Part shown: positions 45,038-52,850 of the stretch, in pieces
How positions within the stretch are numbered: position 1 is the stretch's first letter
Layout: every line of letters begins with the position of its first letter
NCBI GenBank assembly: GCA_029261395.1
Contig: JAJDBJ010000067.1
Coordinates: 62,001 to 126,000 of the forward strand
DNA: 64,000 nucleotides
Direction: 5' to 3'
Source of the DNA: Nitrospinaceae bacterium
Lineage (GTDB): Bacteria; Nitrospinota; Nitrospinia; Nitrospinales; Nitrospinaceae
Notes under the pieces: model-generated
Told to the model about the DNA's origin: nothing
Seen by the model: only the letters and a program-made list of their open reading frames with translations
Database searches by the model: none
Position numbers and translations under genes: made by a program

Positions 45038-45403
45038 CTAATCAAATAGATACTGAATGCTTTCAGAGTTTATGATCATGTAATGCTTCCCAATCATGCA
45101 CCGGGCAAAGAAAAAGTAATCCTTCGAGCCGTTGTCACATATGTATTCAACAAGAAGATTACTGTCCTGACATATAAGGCACCCTTGTCTTTCAGCAATT
45201 CCTCTGATTTTTGGAGGCAGTATGCTAAGGCCTTCTGCTATTTCTGTGATTAGAATTGGGTGGCCGCAGTTGTTGCACGTCGCAACATGATCGCAGACCT
45301 GATCTGGTGATTCACGATTCAGAGTTAATTGGTAATCAGTCTGCAAACAAATCAAGCAGGGGGTTTCCTGTACGAAAGATTCAATGGCTTCAAATCTTGT
45401 CAT
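45038..45403 (-). CDS. Small Cys-rich probable zinc-binding protein
   Basis: The 121 aa cytoplasmic protein has three Cys pairs: PCLIC, CNNCG and GCLIC, plus single Cys residues, consistent with one or two structural zinc sites of zinc-ribbon type. The ATG at 45403 was chosen for GAGG 8 bp upstream. I recognise no named family. It follows the malic enzyme on the same strand by 56 bp. Confidence 0.6.
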   Translation of the reverse strand: MTRFEAIESFVQETPCLICLQTDYQLTLNRESPDQVCDHVATCNNCGHPILITEIAEGLSILPPKIRGIAERQGCLICQDSNLLVEYICDNGSKDYFFFARCMIGKHYMIINSESIQYLFD

Positions 45404-45459
45404 GGGATTAGTCCTCATCTTTTATATAAAACCATCCTCATTTCTGGAGTTGAGGAGGG

Positions 45460-46887
45460 TTATTGAAATTTGGTTCCACAACAAATATTGCTATCGACCG
45501 CGGCTTGCTTAACGGCGTCTGCTACCTTCACGGCGACCTGAGTATCAAATACACTGGGAATGATATAATCTCGCCGTAGATGCTCGTTCGGGATACAATC
45601 GGCGATGGCCTTTGCGGCGGCCATTTTCATTTCCTCATTAATGCACCGTGCTCGGCTGTCGAGAGCCCCGCGAAAAATTCCGGGGAAACACAGTACGTTA
45701 TTGACCTGGTTTGGGTAGTCGCTCCTCCCGGTGGCCATTACGGCGACATAGGGCTCAGCCTCCTCCGGCATGATTTCGGGAGTAGGGTTTGACATAGCGA
45801 AAACTACGGGGTCTCTTTCCATTACCTTGAGGTCTTCCACTTTTAACAACCCCGGTCCGGAAACCCCCAGGAACACATCAGCCCCAACAATGACATCGGA
45901 TAAAGATCCTTGCTCTCCATAGGGATTCGTATTTTCCACGAACCATTGTTTTGCTTCATTAAGACCCTCGCGACCCCGGTGGATAGCCCCTTTGCGGTCG
46001 CATGCAACGATATCGGTCACTCCCAGACGCATTATCATTTTGGAACAGGCAGTGCCCGCCGCTCCCACTCCTGAGACGACAACCTTTATTTCATTGGCCC
46101 TTTTGCCCACAACTTTCAATGCGTTGATCAAAGCGGCGGTGACGACGACGGCAGTTCCATGCTGGTCATCATGAAAAACAGGAATATCAAGCTCCTCTAC
46201 AAGTCTTTTCTCAATTTCAAAACAACGTGGAGCAGAAATATCCTCAAGATTAATTCCACCAAACCCCGGTTCCAATGCTTTCACGATTCTCACAATTTCA
46301 TCGGTGTCTTCCGTATCAAGACAAAGAGGGAACGCGTCAACATTAGCGAATTCTTTGAAGAGCATGGATTTGCCCTCCATCACCGGGAGGGCCGCTTTTG
46401 GGCCGATGTTCCCCATTCCCAACACAGCCGTTCCGTCCGTAACAATGGCTACCATATTTCCTTTCATCGTTAGTTTGTAAGCGTCGTTTGGATTCTTGTG
46501 AATCGCAGTGCATATGCGGGCGACGCCTGGCGTGTAGGCCATGGAAAGATCGTCTCTGGTTTTTACCGGAACGCGATTTTTAATTTCAATTTTGCCGCCA
46601 AGGTGAATTAGAAATGTTCGGTCTGAAAAATTTAGAAGTTCTATGCCGGGGATGGCCTTGAATGATGCAAGTAATTCATTCGCATCCTTTGTCCCGGAAG
46701 TGAGAACATTGAAATCCCGTATGGATCCTCCATTCTGAAGGGGACGTACAAAGTCAATGGCACAGACATGGCAATGGCTATCGGCGATAGTGGCTATGAC
46801 TTTTTCCAAAAGACCGCGTTGCCCGTCGAGTTTGAGTCGCACTGTGACACTGTTTTCTGCATTAGTTTGAATGACAGACTCCTTCAT
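45460..46887 (-). CDS. NAD(P)-dependent malic enzyme with N-terminal ACT domain
   Basis: The 475 aa enzyme decarboxylates malate to pyruvate. Residues ~1-85 form an ACT-type regulatory domain (VRLKLDGQRGLLEKVIATIAD). The malic enzyme catalytic part follows, with YTPGVARIC, the VTDGTAVLGMGNIGP nucleotide/malate region, DDQHGTAVV and the GxGxxG-like VSGVGAAGTACS Rossmann motif. The ACT domain suggests allosteric control by an amino acid. It overlaps the half-TauE gene by 4 bp. Confidence 0.95.
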   Translation of the reverse strand: MKESVIQTNAENSVTVRLKLDGQRGLLEKVIATIADSHCHVCAIDFVRPLQNGGSIRDFNVLTSGTKDANELLASFKAIPGIELLNFSDRTFLIHLGGKIEIKNRVPVKTRDDLSMAYTPGVARICTAIHKNPNDAYKLTMKGNMVAIVTDGTAVLGMGNIGPKAALPVMEGKSMLFKEFANVDAFPLCLDTEDTDEIVRIVKALEPGFGGINLEDISAPRCFEIEKRLVEELDIPVFHDDQHGTAVVVTAALINALKVVGKRANEIKVVVSGVGAAGTACSKMIMRLGVTDIVACDRKGAIHRGREGLNEAKQWFVENTNPYGEQGSLSDVIVGADVFLGVSGPGLLKVEDLKVMERDPVVFAMSNPTPEIMPEEAEPYVAVMATGRSDYPNQVNNVLCFPGIFRGALDSRARCINEEMKMAAAKAIADCIPNEHLRRDYIIPSVFDTQVAVKVADAVKQAAVDSNICCGTKFQ

Positions 46888-47270
46888 GATTTTCCTCTAA
46901 ACATCAAAGAAGTGAAAATTTGAATCCCTATAAAAATGATTCCCACTGAAAAAATGGCCTTGAGTATTGATGCTGGAAATTTCGCAGATAAATGGACGCC
47001 TATAAATGCTCCCGGAACAGATAGCATGAGGATTTCTATCCCGAGTTTGAAGTCAATCAACTTGGCCTTCATGTAAGCAAATAGACCGGAGGTGAAGCCA
47101 AAAAGTTCTGTTAGCAGGGCGGTACCAATGGCCACCGTGGGTTCAAGTTTTAATCCTAAAAGAAATATTGGAGAGAAAAAAACAGCTCCGCCAATTCCGG
47201 TGGACATGGCTATGGTTGCTACTAAAATTGAAATGGGGAAAAGGAACCAATTGTCGAATGAAAGTATCAT
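46884..47270 (-). CDS. Half-length TauE/SafE-type membrane exporter
   Basis: The 128 aa protein matches one half of a TauE/SafE sulfite/organoanion exporter: GIGGAVFFSPIFLLGLKLEPTVAIGTALLTE near the N-terminus and four hydrophobic helices. Full TauE proteins are ~250 residues with eight helices from two such halves; here only one half exists. It could dimerise. Its stop overlaps the malic enzyme start (ATGA), so the two are coupled and the exporter might carry a malate or pyruvate-type anion. Only the fold is certain. Confidence 0.83.
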   Translation of the reverse strand: MILSFDNWFLFPISILVATIAMSTGIGGAVFFSPIFLLGLKLEPTVAIGTALLTELFGFTSGLFAYMKAKLIDFKLGIEILMLSVPGAFIGVHLSAKFPASILKAIFSVGIIFIGIQIFTSLMFRGKS

Positions 47271-47606
47271 TGTTGCTTGTTCAGAATTAAATGATGGTGG
47301 TCGACACTCCGGAAGCGGGACTCAAAACTTTCGGGGTCGACAAGGAGCCACGTAGGCTTTAAATAAAGCTATATTGTCGTCGTTTTATTCTGGAATACCT
47401 TACACGGCACTCCCTGAAATTCCGGACTATCTCATTTTAAGATCGACCTTCCTTATGGGTTTATAAAACTGATTCTGACAAGAATGCTCAATGCAGTCTG
47501 ACCTGACATAATTTGAATGTAAGGGTTGTTAAATCTACTCGACTACTTAGCAGAACTTATAGCAAAGACTCATTTAGAGTTATTAGAAACTGAGAAGGAG
47601 ATAGTT
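47271..47606. other. 336 bp intergenic region before the lipoprotein-cupredoxin operon
   Basis: Divergent region between the TauE half gene and the 47607 operon. It is AT-rich near 47500-47600 and probably holds promoters for both sides. I could not pick out a confident -35/-10 pair, and no gene is visible. Confidence 0.5.
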
Positions 47607-48698
47607 ATGAAACAAATTTTTGGATTACTTGCATTAGCAACTTGTTTGGTTTCGTTTGGGTGTGCGAGTTCGGGAGCACAAGCTAAGACCAAACCCAGCT
47701 CAGATTCAACTCCTGCTACGGGCCTGGGTGCATACACGAAAGCCCATGCCATGAATCCCTCGCCGCCTGACCGCATTGGTGGGCCGATAGAAATCAAAGT
47801 ATCTGTAAAAGGAGGCTCCACTCGTTGGAATCAGCCAGGACCGCGCCAGTTGGACCCTGCCGTTTTTGGAACTCCGGAACATCCAATCGGTTGGGAGCAG
47901 ACTCCTTTTCCTCTGGTAGGCATCCCTATTTCCATGCGACAAACAATGGGCGACGACTACACGATTGTTGATCACGCAACGCCTTTCAGTGACTGGTTGC
48001 CCGTTGGTGTGGGTGACTTGGAAATGACCCTGATTGACGCGACTGCCATTGATGGAAGAAAAACGAAGGATCAGGTTGCTTTTGTGGCGACTTTCCAAGC
48101 GCCTGACAAATCGCATACCTACCGCGTGGAAGCCGATATGGCACTGCCGCACGGCAAGTTCTATCCAACCTTTGGCGGTGTTGTTACCGACCACCTCCTG
48201 CATGGGGCTACCGGCCTGGGTTCCCGATTGATGCCCACCGAGTACACGTATGTTGCTTTCTGGGCTAAAGGCAGGCTTTTTGTCGATGGTCAGTTGACCA
48301 ACGATAATCATCTGGTTCATATGATGATCACCGAAGGTGTCCGTAAAAAAGGTAAATTGCAGTCCGATAGTGGAGTCACCGGTGTTGGCAGGGTAGTGCA
48401 TTTAATGGTGCCGCCTTACAAACTGGGACCCAAGGGTCCGGAGAAGTCCCCTCTGAAGACGGGCTACCTCCCTTTCCCCTATGTCAAAAAGGAAATGATG
48501 GCTGCCAAAAAGAAGATTATGGGTATGCCGGATGGCCCGGAGAAAAAGAAGATGATGGCTGAAATGATGGCCACCAAAGCCTTAATGATGCATACCAAGG
48601 AGCATGTGATTCATGCGATGAAAGAAGGCAAGATGTTTGGTCAGCCGTTCCTTCATGTGATGTTTGGCAATCCAGATATCCAAGTGACACATAAATAA
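47607..48698 (+). CDS. Lipoprotein of unknown function in the cupredoxin/heme b operon
   Basis: The 363 aa lipoprotein has a lipobox VSFGC at ~15-19. A central globular domain carries several His-rich spots (VTDHLLHGATG, DNHLVHMMI). The C-terminal ~70 residues are Lys/Met/His-rich (KKEMMAAKKKIMG, MMAEMMATKALMMHTKEHVIHAMKE), suggesting metal binding. I recognise no named family. The ATG at 47607 follows AAGGAG. It is the first gene of the operon with the cupredoxin and the heme b protein, so it may help assemble or hold them. Confidence 0.7.
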   Translation: MKQIFGLLALATCLVSFGCASSGAQAKTKPSSDSTPATGLGAYTKAHAMNPSPPDRIGGPIEIKVSVKGGSTRWNQPGPRQLDPAVFGTPEHPIGWEQTPFPLVGIPISMRQTMGDDYTIVDHATPFSDWLPVGVGDLEMTLIDATAIDGRKTKDQVAFVATFQAPDKSHTYRVEADMALPHGKFYPTFGGVVTDHLLHGATGLGSRLMPTEYTYVAFWAKGRLFVDGQLTNDNHLVHMMITEGVRKKGKLQSDSGVTGVGRVVHLMVPPYKLGPKGPEKSPLKTGYLPFPYVKKEMMAAKKKIMGMPDGPEKKKMMAEMMATKALMMHTKEHVIHAMKEGKMFGQPFLHVMFGNPDIQVTHK

Positions 48699-48762
48699 AC
48701 AATACGGTTGAGTGTCTCTTATCGGGGCACTCAACCTCATGTTTCTCAAAGGAGAATATACG

Positions 48763-49137
48763 ATGAATTGGTTTAATAACAAGAGTGCGCGTAAAGTGAT
48801 GGGGGTTGCTGTTCTTGGATTTTTGGCAGTATGGCCCATGGGTTTGTTTGCGATGGCAGAACCAGTGATTGTGGTGGAACGAGACACCTCGTATAACCCC
48901 GACGTTATAAAGATCAAGCTGGGTCAGGTGATGGAGGTCAGAAACCGTGATGAGTTTTGGCATAGTTCTCTTATTAGCAAGGTCGATCAGAACGGTTTTG
49001 AAACGGAAAAAGTATTCAAGAAACGCCGGGATGTGCGTGGCGGACAGTGGGAATACACTTTTGAAGAGCCCGGTCTTTACGTTATACGTTGCACCAATCA
49101 TGATGGCATGTCCGCAGATGTTCAGGTGGTTGAATAG
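48763..49137 (+). CDS. Cupredoxin-domain periplasmic copper protein
   Basis: The 124 aa protein has a signal peptide (VMGVAVLGFLAVWPMGLFAMA) and a cupredoxin fold with a complete type 1 copper site: His67 in FWHSS, and Cys110, His113 and Met116 in RCTNHDGM. It is a small blue copper electron carrier. The ATG at 48763 follows AAAGGAG. It is 64 bp after the lipoprotein gene and 68 bp before the heme b protein gene, which suggests that it hands electrons to or from it. Confidence 0.9.
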   Translation: MNWFNNKSARKVMGVAVLGFLAVWPMGLFAMAEPVIVVERDTSYNPDVIKIKLGQVMEVRNRDEFWHSSLISKVDQNGFETEKVFKKRRDVRGGQWEYTFEEPGLYVIRCTNHDGMSADVQVVE

Positions 49138-49205
49138 AGCCACATCGTTAGGATTTAATGGACTATCGGTGCCCCATTTAAAAATTTTTGGCAGAAAGGA
49201 TCAAA

Positions 49206-50234
49206 ATGAATATTTTTAAGAAACCCCTGATAGGATTATTTTCATTAATATTTATTCTCACCATTACCAGCCTTTCTTATGCCAAGGCGATTCCATTAAG
49301 TTCGGTCAAGGTGGATACTCCACCTCAATTGGATGGCAAGGGAGATGATGCGGCGTGGGCCAAGGCTAAAGGAGTAGAAGTTGAGGCAGAGGATGGGCCT
49401 GAAATAGAAATTAAAACGGTTCACACCAAAGACCGGGTGTATTTTCGTATGTCCTGGAAAGATAAGACCGAGTCCATTCATGGCGAGAAGTGGGTCTACA
49501 ATGGGAGTAAGTGGGGAGTGAAACAGGAAAAAAGATGGGAAGACGAACCTCCGTGGGATGCGGATTCCGATCGCTTCTGTTTTCAATGGCCCTTAAGAGA
49601 TGAAGTGCTGGTACAAAAATTCTCCAAGAAAGGATGTGCGGTACTCTGTCACAAGTCTGAGCGGGAAAATAAGATGTACACCAATGGGCCTCATGAAGGA
49701 TCAGATATCTGGCAGTGGCGCGCTTCCACTACAAATCCCCTGGCTTATATGGATGATGGTTACCTCGACCATACGAACCTTGCCAAAAAGGATGAAAAAG
49801 ACGCGGACAAGAGAATAAACGCCGCACATAAGTGGGATGAGCTTGGGAAAGGTGGATTAACCCAGGAGCGAAATAAGAAAGGCAAGGGACCCCAGTGGAT
49901 GGCCAAGGCTTCAACCCAGGAGCCCTTTCTTATCAAAGGTCAGGAAACTCCACTTAATATGTCAAAGGTGAAAAAGGGAGATACCATCCCCGGGTGGTTG
50001 TTGGCCAAGCCGAACGGTTCGAGGGGTGATATAGATGCTGTCGCAAAATATGATAAGAGTAAAGGCCAGTGGACTTTGGAGCTGAGCCGAAAACTAGTGA
50101 CGGGTGATCCCGAACACGATGTGCAGTTTAATGATCTCACAAAAACCTATCACTTTGGCATTGCCGTCTGGGAAAACGACAAGCTTTATGGTCACACCAG
50201 AGTCAAAAAACCTATCGCTCTAAAATTTAAATAA
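49206..50234 (+). CDS. Ethylbenzene-dehydrogenase-type (DOMON) heme b protein, NxrC-like
   Basis: The 342 aa exported protein has a signal peptide (IFILTITSLSYAKA) and one DOMON-type domain as found in gamma subunits of type II DMSO-reductase-family enzymes (ethylbenzene dehydrogenase, selenate and chlorate reductases) and proposed NxrC subunits. Segments include DTPPQLDGKGDDAAW and DSDRFCFQWPL. It has a CX3CH (Cys144, Cys148, His149: CAVLCH), which recurs in this family and is not the usual CX2CH. It ends the operon. Whether it serves a nitrite oxidoreductase is an inference from homology. Confidence 0.85.
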   Translation: MNIFKKPLIGLFSLIFILTITSLSYAKAIPLSSVKVDTPPQLDGKGDDAAWAKAKGVEVEAEDGPEIEIKTVHTKDRVYFRMSWKDKTESIHGEKWVYNGSKWGVKQEKRWEDEPPWDADSDRFCFQWPLRDEVLVQKFSKKGCAVLCHKSERENKMYTNGPHEGSDIWQWRASTTNPLAYMDDGYLDHTNLAKKDEKDADKRINAAHKWDELGKGGLTQERNKKGKGPQWMAKASTQEPFLIKGQETPLNMSKVKKGDTIPGWLLAKPNGSRGDIDAVAKYDKSKGQWTLELSRKLVTGDPEHDVQFNDLTKTYHFGIAVWENDKLYGHTRVKKPIALKFK

Positions 50235-50269
50235 AAGGTTGTCGGTGCATTAACAAACAAAGTCTCAAC

Positions 50270-50827
50270 TTAGTGCGGTTTGGTTTCGGCAGAGATGCGG
50301 TCCATCACAGCGAAGAGGACACCGCTCAGGACGAAGGCCATATGGATGGTCACTTTCCACAGCAACATTTCGGAATTGCCTTCGGTTGGATTCTTCGGGA
50401 TCTCCATAAAGGTTTTCAAAAGGTCGATGGCGGAGATCGCGACAATCGCGCCGATGACTTTTAATTTGAGACCGCCAAAATCCACCTTGCCCATCCAATC
50501 GGGCCGATCTTCATGCTCGGCTACGTCTATCTTTGAAATGAAAATCTCATAACCCGAAAAAATAATCATCAGCAGGAGCGATCCAACCAACGCCATGTCG
50601 ACGAGGGTCAGAATGCCGATGATGACATCGCTTTCGGGTGTGGAGGTGACGTGGATTGATATGTGATAGAGCTCCTGTACAAATTTAATAAAGAGTAAAA
50701 TGATACTGAAGACCAGTCCCAGATAGAACGGTGCCAGCAACCACCGGCTTTTGAAAATAGTGGACTCCATACCGTGTTCGATTTTATCCATCACGGAGGA
50801 CTTTTTGTTTTTTTGTTGGCCGACCAT
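50270..50827 (-). CDS. YqhA-family (UPF0114) membrane protein
   Basis: The 185 aa inner-membrane protein has four helices and the family start FKSRWLLAPFYLGLVFSIILLF, a segment GLKLKVIGAIVAISAIDLLKTFM, and the end SGVLFAVMDRISAETKPH. The function is unknown. Its 3' end (50270-50335) is duplicated as a remnant at 43983-44048, marking the right edge of the module. It is convergent with the heme b gene. Confidence 0.93.
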   Translation of the reverse strand: MVGQQKNKKSSVMDKIEHGMESTIFKSRWLLAPFYLGLVFSIILLFIKFVQELYHISIHVTSTPESDVIIGILTLVDMALVGSLLLMIIFSGYEIFISKIDVAEHEDRPDWMGKVDFGGLKLKVIGAIVAISAIDLLKTFMEIPKNPTEGNSEMLLWKVTIHMAFVLSGVLFAVMDRISAETKPH

Positions 50828-50957
50828 CAGTCTCTTTCTGTGTAGGATTTCAAGTGTGTGTCAGGACTCTATAAACAGGGTAAGGGGTTGGATCAAAATA
50901 TGAAACAAAAAATCCGGTTCCGGGCGGACGGCCAATGTCCCAAGCCTGTCAAAAGGG

Positions 50958-51008
50958 GACAAAAGAAAACCGCCGAAGACATCCCGTGTAAAGGTTGTCT
51001 CCGGCGGT
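50958..51008 (-). terminator. Terminator for tRNA-Pro
   Basis: On the minus strand an almost perfect ~13 bp stem (50969-50981 with 50996-51008) is followed by a T-rich tract, 5 bp past the tRNA CCA end. Confidence 0.85.
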
Positions 51009-51012
51009 AAAC

Positions 51013-51090
<78 letters not shown>

Positions 51091-51183
51091 ATTTTTTATT
51101 TTTTTTAAATTGTCGCCCAAAGCTTGTCGGAGGGTTATATTGCAAATCCCTCCGGCCCTCCTTCATAAAGCGGGAGTCATCGT

Positions 51184-51813
51184 TTAATGTTTCGAATGGA
51201 GCTGGGAAATTTTCTGCCTCTGCTCCGGTGTCAACAGTTTGAGCAGATCGATCTTGGCGTCCACCATGCCGTGAATCTTTTTCGATTTGATCTGCGCGAT
51301 CTGGTCGGCGATGGCCCGCATCTCCGACTCTTTCACTTCGCCGGAATGCACCAATCGGTCGAGCTCCATGTGAGCGACCTCGTGTTGCGCCTTCAGCATG
51401 ATTCGCTCTTTGTCAAACTCGAATTTCACACTTTTGATCTGGCTGATTTGTGCATCCGTCAAGCCCAACGCCCCGGCGAATTTCAATACATGACGAAACG
51501 GGTCTTTTCCGTGGCCGCTATGACTTCCGCCACCGTAACCATGCTTGCTGTATCCGTACTTGCTGTGACTACCGCTTTTTTTACCGTCGCACTTCTTCTT
51601 TGATCCGGAGCCTTCTTTTTTTCCGTGAGGACTGCCGCCGTGCGGGTTTGCCTTGATGCCATGGGGTGATCCGTGGCTGTAGTCTTTACTTTTACTGCCT
51701 TCCGATTTATGGGGTTCGTCCGCCAGGGCCTGGACCGGAATCGTCAACAGGGCCAACGGCAAAATGAAGACCAGAAACAATCGTTTGAGGGAATGAATCG
51801 CTTGGGTACGCAT
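51184..51813 (-). CDS. Spy/CpxP-like periplasmic protein with His/Gly-rich insert
   Basis: The 209 aa protein has a signal peptide (LFLVFILPLALLTIPVQALAD) and then an unusual ~70-residue His/Gly/Ser/Lys-rich low-complexity stretch (HGSPHG, KYGYSKHGYGGGSHSGHG) that could bind metals. The C-terminal helices carry the LTxxQ pattern twice (LGLTDAQISQIK, LLTPEQRQKISQ), as in Spy, CpxP and CnrR-type metal sensors. It is likely a periplasmic chaperone or metal-sensing protein. Confidence 0.85.
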   Translation of the reverse strand: MRTQAIHSLKRLFLVFILPLALLTIPVQALADEPHKSEGSKSKDYSHGSPHGIKANPHGGSPHGKKEGSGSKKKCDGKKSGSHSKYGYSKHGYGGGSHSGHGKDPFRHVLKFAGALGLTDAQISQIKSVKFEFDKERIMLKAQHEVAHMELDRLVHSGEVKESEMRAIADQIAQIKSKKIHGMVDAKIDLLKLLTPEQRQKISQLHSKH

Positions 51814-51925
51814 GGTGTTCTCCTTGATGACTTAGACGATGCGGCGGTAGTCCGCAGAAAATTCCCAACGGGAACCGCAACGTGGCGGGATGGGTCGTTC
51901 CACCCTCATCACATCGCTAGAAATA

Positions 51926-52002
<77 letters not shown>

Positions 52003-52014
52003 GTATAAAAAATT

Positions 52015-52091
52015 TGGGGTGAGCGACGGGATTTGAACCCGCGACCACTGGAGCCACAATCCAGAGCTCTACCGGCTGAGCTACGCCCACC
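52015..52091 (-). tRNA. tRNA-His (anticodon GUG)
   Basis: Cloverleaf on the minus strand, 77 nt including the G-1 that marks tRNA-His and the encoded CCA. The acceptor pairs GTGGGCG with CGCTCAC, discriminator C73 pairs with G-1, and the anticodon is GTG. First of the His-Arg pair. Confidence 0.95.
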
Positions 52092-52275
52092 ATGAATTCA
52101 ATTGTTGTGTTCGTTGTTTGAAACAGTTAGGCAGTTTAAACTATCTATCCCACTTTTGTAAAAAGAAATTTCAAATACGCGTCAATTGCAGGCGATGCCC
52201 ATAACTAATTGATTTTATTTCTATTATATGGATTTTTATGGTTTTGTCAGGAATATTGGGTCGATAATTAGAATT

Positions 52276-52746
52276 TTATTTGATGACACGCAGGTGACTG
52301 CGGTCTCGCTTGGGCGGCTTGTCGGATTTGTCGGGCTTGCCGGAACCCTCAACCGTCTTCAGCGGATGTTTCTTACTCGCCTGGGCGGATGGCGTGGCGC
52401 TTGCTGTGGCTCCTGCCGAGTCGCCCCAATCGATATCTTCGGGGATACTGGTTTCCCAGACCTGACCCTTTTGCGTATCCGGCTCATAAATCGCCCACAC
52501 GGCAGTGAAAGGGATGACGCACTTGTGCGCCCGTCCGCCGAAAGAGAATGAACCGTACACGCCATCCTCCAGCACATCAAAGGGCCGCCGGAAGTTGAGG
52601 CTGAGCACCAGATTCAGCATGGGATTGGTCTTGTGCGCCTTGGGGACTTCGACGTCCGGCTGGCGTGCATCCAGACAGACCATCGCATCGCCCTGAGTCA
52701 ACATGGTGTTCAGAAACTCCTGCTTGTCTTTGTTGTCCTGAGTCAT
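52276..52746 (-). CDS. sspB: SspB-like ClpXP adaptor protein
   Basis: The 156 aa protein has the SspB-type fold order: NKDKQEFLNTMLTQG, MLNLVLSLNFRRPFDVLE and the beta barrel GRAHKCVIPFTAVWAIYEP. A polar Pro/Lys-rich C-terminal tail ends in basic residues, where SspB proteins carry the ClpX-docking tail. SspB delivers ssrA-tagged proteins to ClpXP. The ATG at 52746 is preferred. No close operon partner. A gamma-proteobacterial-like stringent starvation role is not implied. Confidence 0.85.
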   Translation of the reverse strand: MTQDNKDKQEFLNTMLTQGDAMVCLDARQPDVEVPKAHKTNPMLNLVLSLNFRRPFDVLEDGVYGSFSFGGRAHKCVIPFTAVWAIYEPDTQKGQVWETSIPEDIDWGDSAGATASATPSAQASKKHPLKTVEGSGKPDKSDKPPKRDRSHLRVIK

Positions 52747-52850
52747 GGCCGTCAAAGTACCATAAATTGGTGGTCACTTAAAGTGATTCGATGGTACTAT
52801 GGCCTAAATTGCTCCCTTTAATCGAGGATATAGAAAGGAAACGGCCAGGA

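Noticed and set aside
49206-50234. CX3CH in the DOMON protein as a c-type heme site
   Set aside because: It recurs in this heme b family and is not a standard CX2CH; kept as a note only.
44126-50234. Prophage, integron or conjugative element in the module
   Set aside because: No integrase, transposase, relaxase or phage gene and no tRNA at its edges; only the duplicated yqhA end is visible.
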